Assembly: GCA_947459185.1 (NCBI GenBank)
Contig: CANHCU010000030.1
Span: 1 to 35,335, forward strand
Direction of reading: 5' to 3'
DNA from: Planctomycetaceae bacterium
GTDB taxonomy: Bacteria; Planctomycetota; Planctomycetia; Pirellulales; UBA1268
Length of the DNA stretch: 35,335 nucleotides
Shown here: positions 33,835 through 35,335 of the stretch, piece after piece
Layout of the letters: each line of letters starts with the position of its first letter
Numbering within the stretch: position 1 is the first letter of the stretch
The notes under the pieces: model-generated
Databases searched by the model: none
The model's input: the letters and a program-made list of their open reading frames with translations, nothing else
What the model was told of the DNA's origin: nothing
Position numbers and translations under genes: made by a program

Positions 33835-34191
33835 TCATCTCATCAGTTGTTGGATGACGAGCACGAGCAGCGTGATTGCAGTCACGAGAACGAATAGACC
33901 CTTGAATCCGCGCGACTTCAGCCATTTCACTCCAAATGACTGGCGTGGCGAAGTCGTGTTGCCTACAGGAGATAGCCCCTGCTTTGCTGCCTCAATTTCC
34001 CCCGAAGAAGGCACCTGCCAGGTTCGGACACTTTTGGGCGGCGGGGGAAACCCCGAGATTCGGCATCCGGAGCGCGACGAGGGATGCGGCGAACTCTGGA
34101 AATGGGCGGTCACGGCAGGCAACTCTCCTCTGTAGGTTCTGCCGACCATGGTCCCCGCAGGTTCATTCGGCACCACAGCGTCGCCGCCCAT
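33835..34191 (-). CDS. Small tail-anchored membrane protein of unknown function
   Basis: From ATG 34191 the protein has 118 residues. The first 85 are polar, Pro/Ser/Gly-rich and probably disordered; the end is a single hydrophobic helix (GLFVLVTAITLLVLVIQQLM) preceded by basic residues, a tail-anchor layout. No family is recognised. The start follows the repeat protein's stop by 4 bp and the end lies 37 bp before the kinase gene, so it is probably translated from the same mRNA and may work with the kinase at the membrane. The track ORF to 34341 runs upstream into the repeat gene and is not favoured. Reality of the gene rests on spacing and the clear TM segment. Confidence 0.55.
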   Translation of the reverse strand: MGGDAVVPNEPAGTMVGRTYRGELPAVTAHFQSSPHPSSRSGCRISGFPPPPKSVRTWQVPSSGEIEAAKQGLSPVGNTTSPRQSFGVKWLKSRGFKGLFVLVTAITLLVLVIQQLMR

Positions 34192-34195
34192 GAAA

Positions 34196-35186
34196 CTACG
34201 GCGACGCTGGCCGCACGAACCAGTTTCCCTGACGAACATGCGAATTGTTTCTGATAGCGGCTTTGGCTTTGTCACCAAGTTCGCGCATCGCATCAGAGCC
34301 GATAACGAACCCGGTTTCCGGTGCCCCGCTGTGCGTGGCAAGAATCATCGCCACCGCATCATTAAGTGCATCGATGCCGTCGAGATGGATCACGCCCTTG
34401 CAGCCCACAAGTTCCTCCGCCGCTTCGGGCGATAGGCTCTTGAGACCGGTCAGCTGAAGATGTCCGACATGTGGCTTGAGCCCCCGCGCCACGTCAGGCT
34501 TCAGTGTGGAAAGACCGCCCAGGCACATGGCTCCACGGTGCGTGCCAAGCTCGGAGGCCGCCTCCGCAGACAAGTCTTTTACGCTGCCCAAGTCGACCGC
34601 TCCCTGATTCTTGGCAAGCGCTGCTGCAGTTTCCTCATCAAGCGAGCCCACTCCGTCCAAGTCAAGCACTCCCTTGTGAGACGCAAAATGCGCCGCGGTG
34701 GGACCATCGACCGCATCAAGCCCGTTGAGATACAAGTCGCAGGTCGTGTGAGCGAAGCCCGCAGCCACGTCTGGCTTCAACTCCTTGAGGTGCACCAGCA
34801 TGATCGCATCGCCCCGGGCGGCGAGCGTCTTGGCCAGGCGTGGCGAGTCCAGAACATGCAGGCCATCGAGGTACAGAGGCGCCCGGCATTGCGCGAGCGC
34901 TTCACTGATCGGCGGAGCAAGTTTCGTCAGTCGATTGAGGTGAAGCGTCACGGCCTGCCCGGCTAGCGTGCGGGCAAGTGCGGGTGATTCCAATGCTGTC
35001 AGCCCTTCGAGTGACAGAAATCCGCGGCATGCGGCCAATGCCCTCGCAGCATCGTCCTGCAACGCCGCGATGCCGTTGAGGTAGAGGCCATCACTATGGG
35101 TAGCGAGCGTTTTTGCCACCTCAGCGGACACCGTCGGCAAGCCGTTCAGCCTGAGGGGCTGGCCGCGGTATTTCGTGACGAGATCC
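34196..35186 (-). pseudogene. LRR-like 23-residue repeat protein, 5' end removed by an IS
   Basis: The frame encodes about 330 residues of tandem repeats, about twelve copies of a 23-residue unit with consensus like xLxxxxAxxLAxHxGxLxLxGL (for example DGLYLNGI, GVLDLDGV, GVIHLDGI). This is a LRR-like solenoid seen in Planctomycetes. The frame meets the left end of an insertion sequence near 35187, and the ORF track's extra N-terminal residues (from a TTG at 35260) come from that element, not from the gene. The true N-terminus (signal peptide or start) is therefore absent, so the gene is probably inactive. Downstream genes (tail-anchored protein and kinase) would have lost their upstream promoter unless the IS supplies one. 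A remnant start inside the repeats cannot be excluded. Confidence 0.75.
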
Positions 35187-35335
35187 TGACCTGCCCCCCT
35201 TAAACGGCACCGCTTCCAGAGAGAGAATCTGGGGGTGGAGCAAACCAAGGGAGGCAACAAATGCCACGCGGAAAGAAGGAACTGGCTGAGCAGATTATCC
35301 CCAAGCTTCGAGAGGTCGAGGTTGAGGTGGGGAGA
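35187..35335 (+). mobile_element. Left end of an IS3-like insertion sequence (continues past window)
   Basis: A TGACCTGCCCCCC-type end starts at 35187 just where the repeat protein's frame changes, typical of an IS3-family terminal repeat beginning TGA. About 70 bp later a transposase gene opens on the plus strand. The other end and the target duplication are outside the window, so family and length are provisional. Confidence 0.65.
35261..35335 (+). CDS. IS3-type transposase OrfA, N-terminal fragment
   Basis: ATG 35261 opens a frame to the window edge, absent from the ORF track because it has no stop here. The first 25 residues (MPRGKKELAEQIIPKLREVE and more) resemble the start of IS3-family OrfA helix-turn-helix proteins. 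A strong AAGGGAGG site lies 6 bases upstream. OrfB, with the DDE catalytic residues, would be beyond the window. Confidence 0.7.
   Translation, partial: MPRGKKELAEQIIPKLREVEVEVGR

Overview
The window is GC-rich, densely coded bacterial DNA that most resembles a planctomycete, probably of the Pirellulales. The taxon is inferred from family content: a YTV-repeat secreted protein, DUF6807 (PmoA-like)/DUF1080 secreted proteins, a LRR-like 23-residue repeat protein beside a large Ser/Thr kinase, an outer-membrane assembly pair (BamD-like, LptE-like), and an unusual redox/terpenoid gene set.

Layout: (1) 1-845, minus strand, 5' part of a secreted YTV-repeat protein running off the window. (2) 1121-5540, plus strand: a Rex-type redox repressor, then a sugar catabolism group (secreted DUF6807-DUF1080 fusion, TIM-barrel isomerase/epimerase, secreted alpha/beta esterase). 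(3) 5618-5688, tRNA-Gln(TTG), whose 3' end overlaps the end of the opposing gene. (4) 15706-5677, minus strand, the most interesting region: an RluD-type pseudouridine synthase, then a GcvH-like lipoyl-carrier protein, a CobW/G3E GTPase, a radical SAM protein, a small four-cysteine protein like the HdrA N-terminus, a two-cluster ferredoxin, a DUF116-polyprenyl synthase fusion, a prenyltransferase-beta-like protein and a squalene-hopene-cyclase-like protein. Four junctions are ATGA overlaps. The set reads as one coupled lipoyl/Fe-S redox plus isoprenoid pathway that I cannot match to any named system.

(5) 16087-28728, plus strand: purA, uppS, cdsA, phoH, a PgpH-type HD phosphodiesterase, ybeY, a CorC-type CBS protein, recO, a BamD-like lipoprotein, an LptE-like lipoprotein, and an SGNH hydrolase. 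Most junctions overlap or are very short, so this is probably one or a few operons for envelope building and RNA/DNA housekeeping. (6) 30903-28771, minus strand, a secreted DUF4139-type protein with a C-terminal coiled coil. (7) 35186-31059, minus strand, a three-gene set: LRR-like repeat protein, small tail-anchored protein, and transmembrane Ser/Thr kinase. The 5' end of the repeat gene is cut off by an insertion sequence (IS3-like) that starts near 35187 and runs off the window.

Most other lines in the ORF track are shadows of these genes. Genes cut by the window edge (YTV protein, transposase) are absent from the track and were read directly from the DNA. No CRISPR array, rRNA, phage or complete mobile element was seen.
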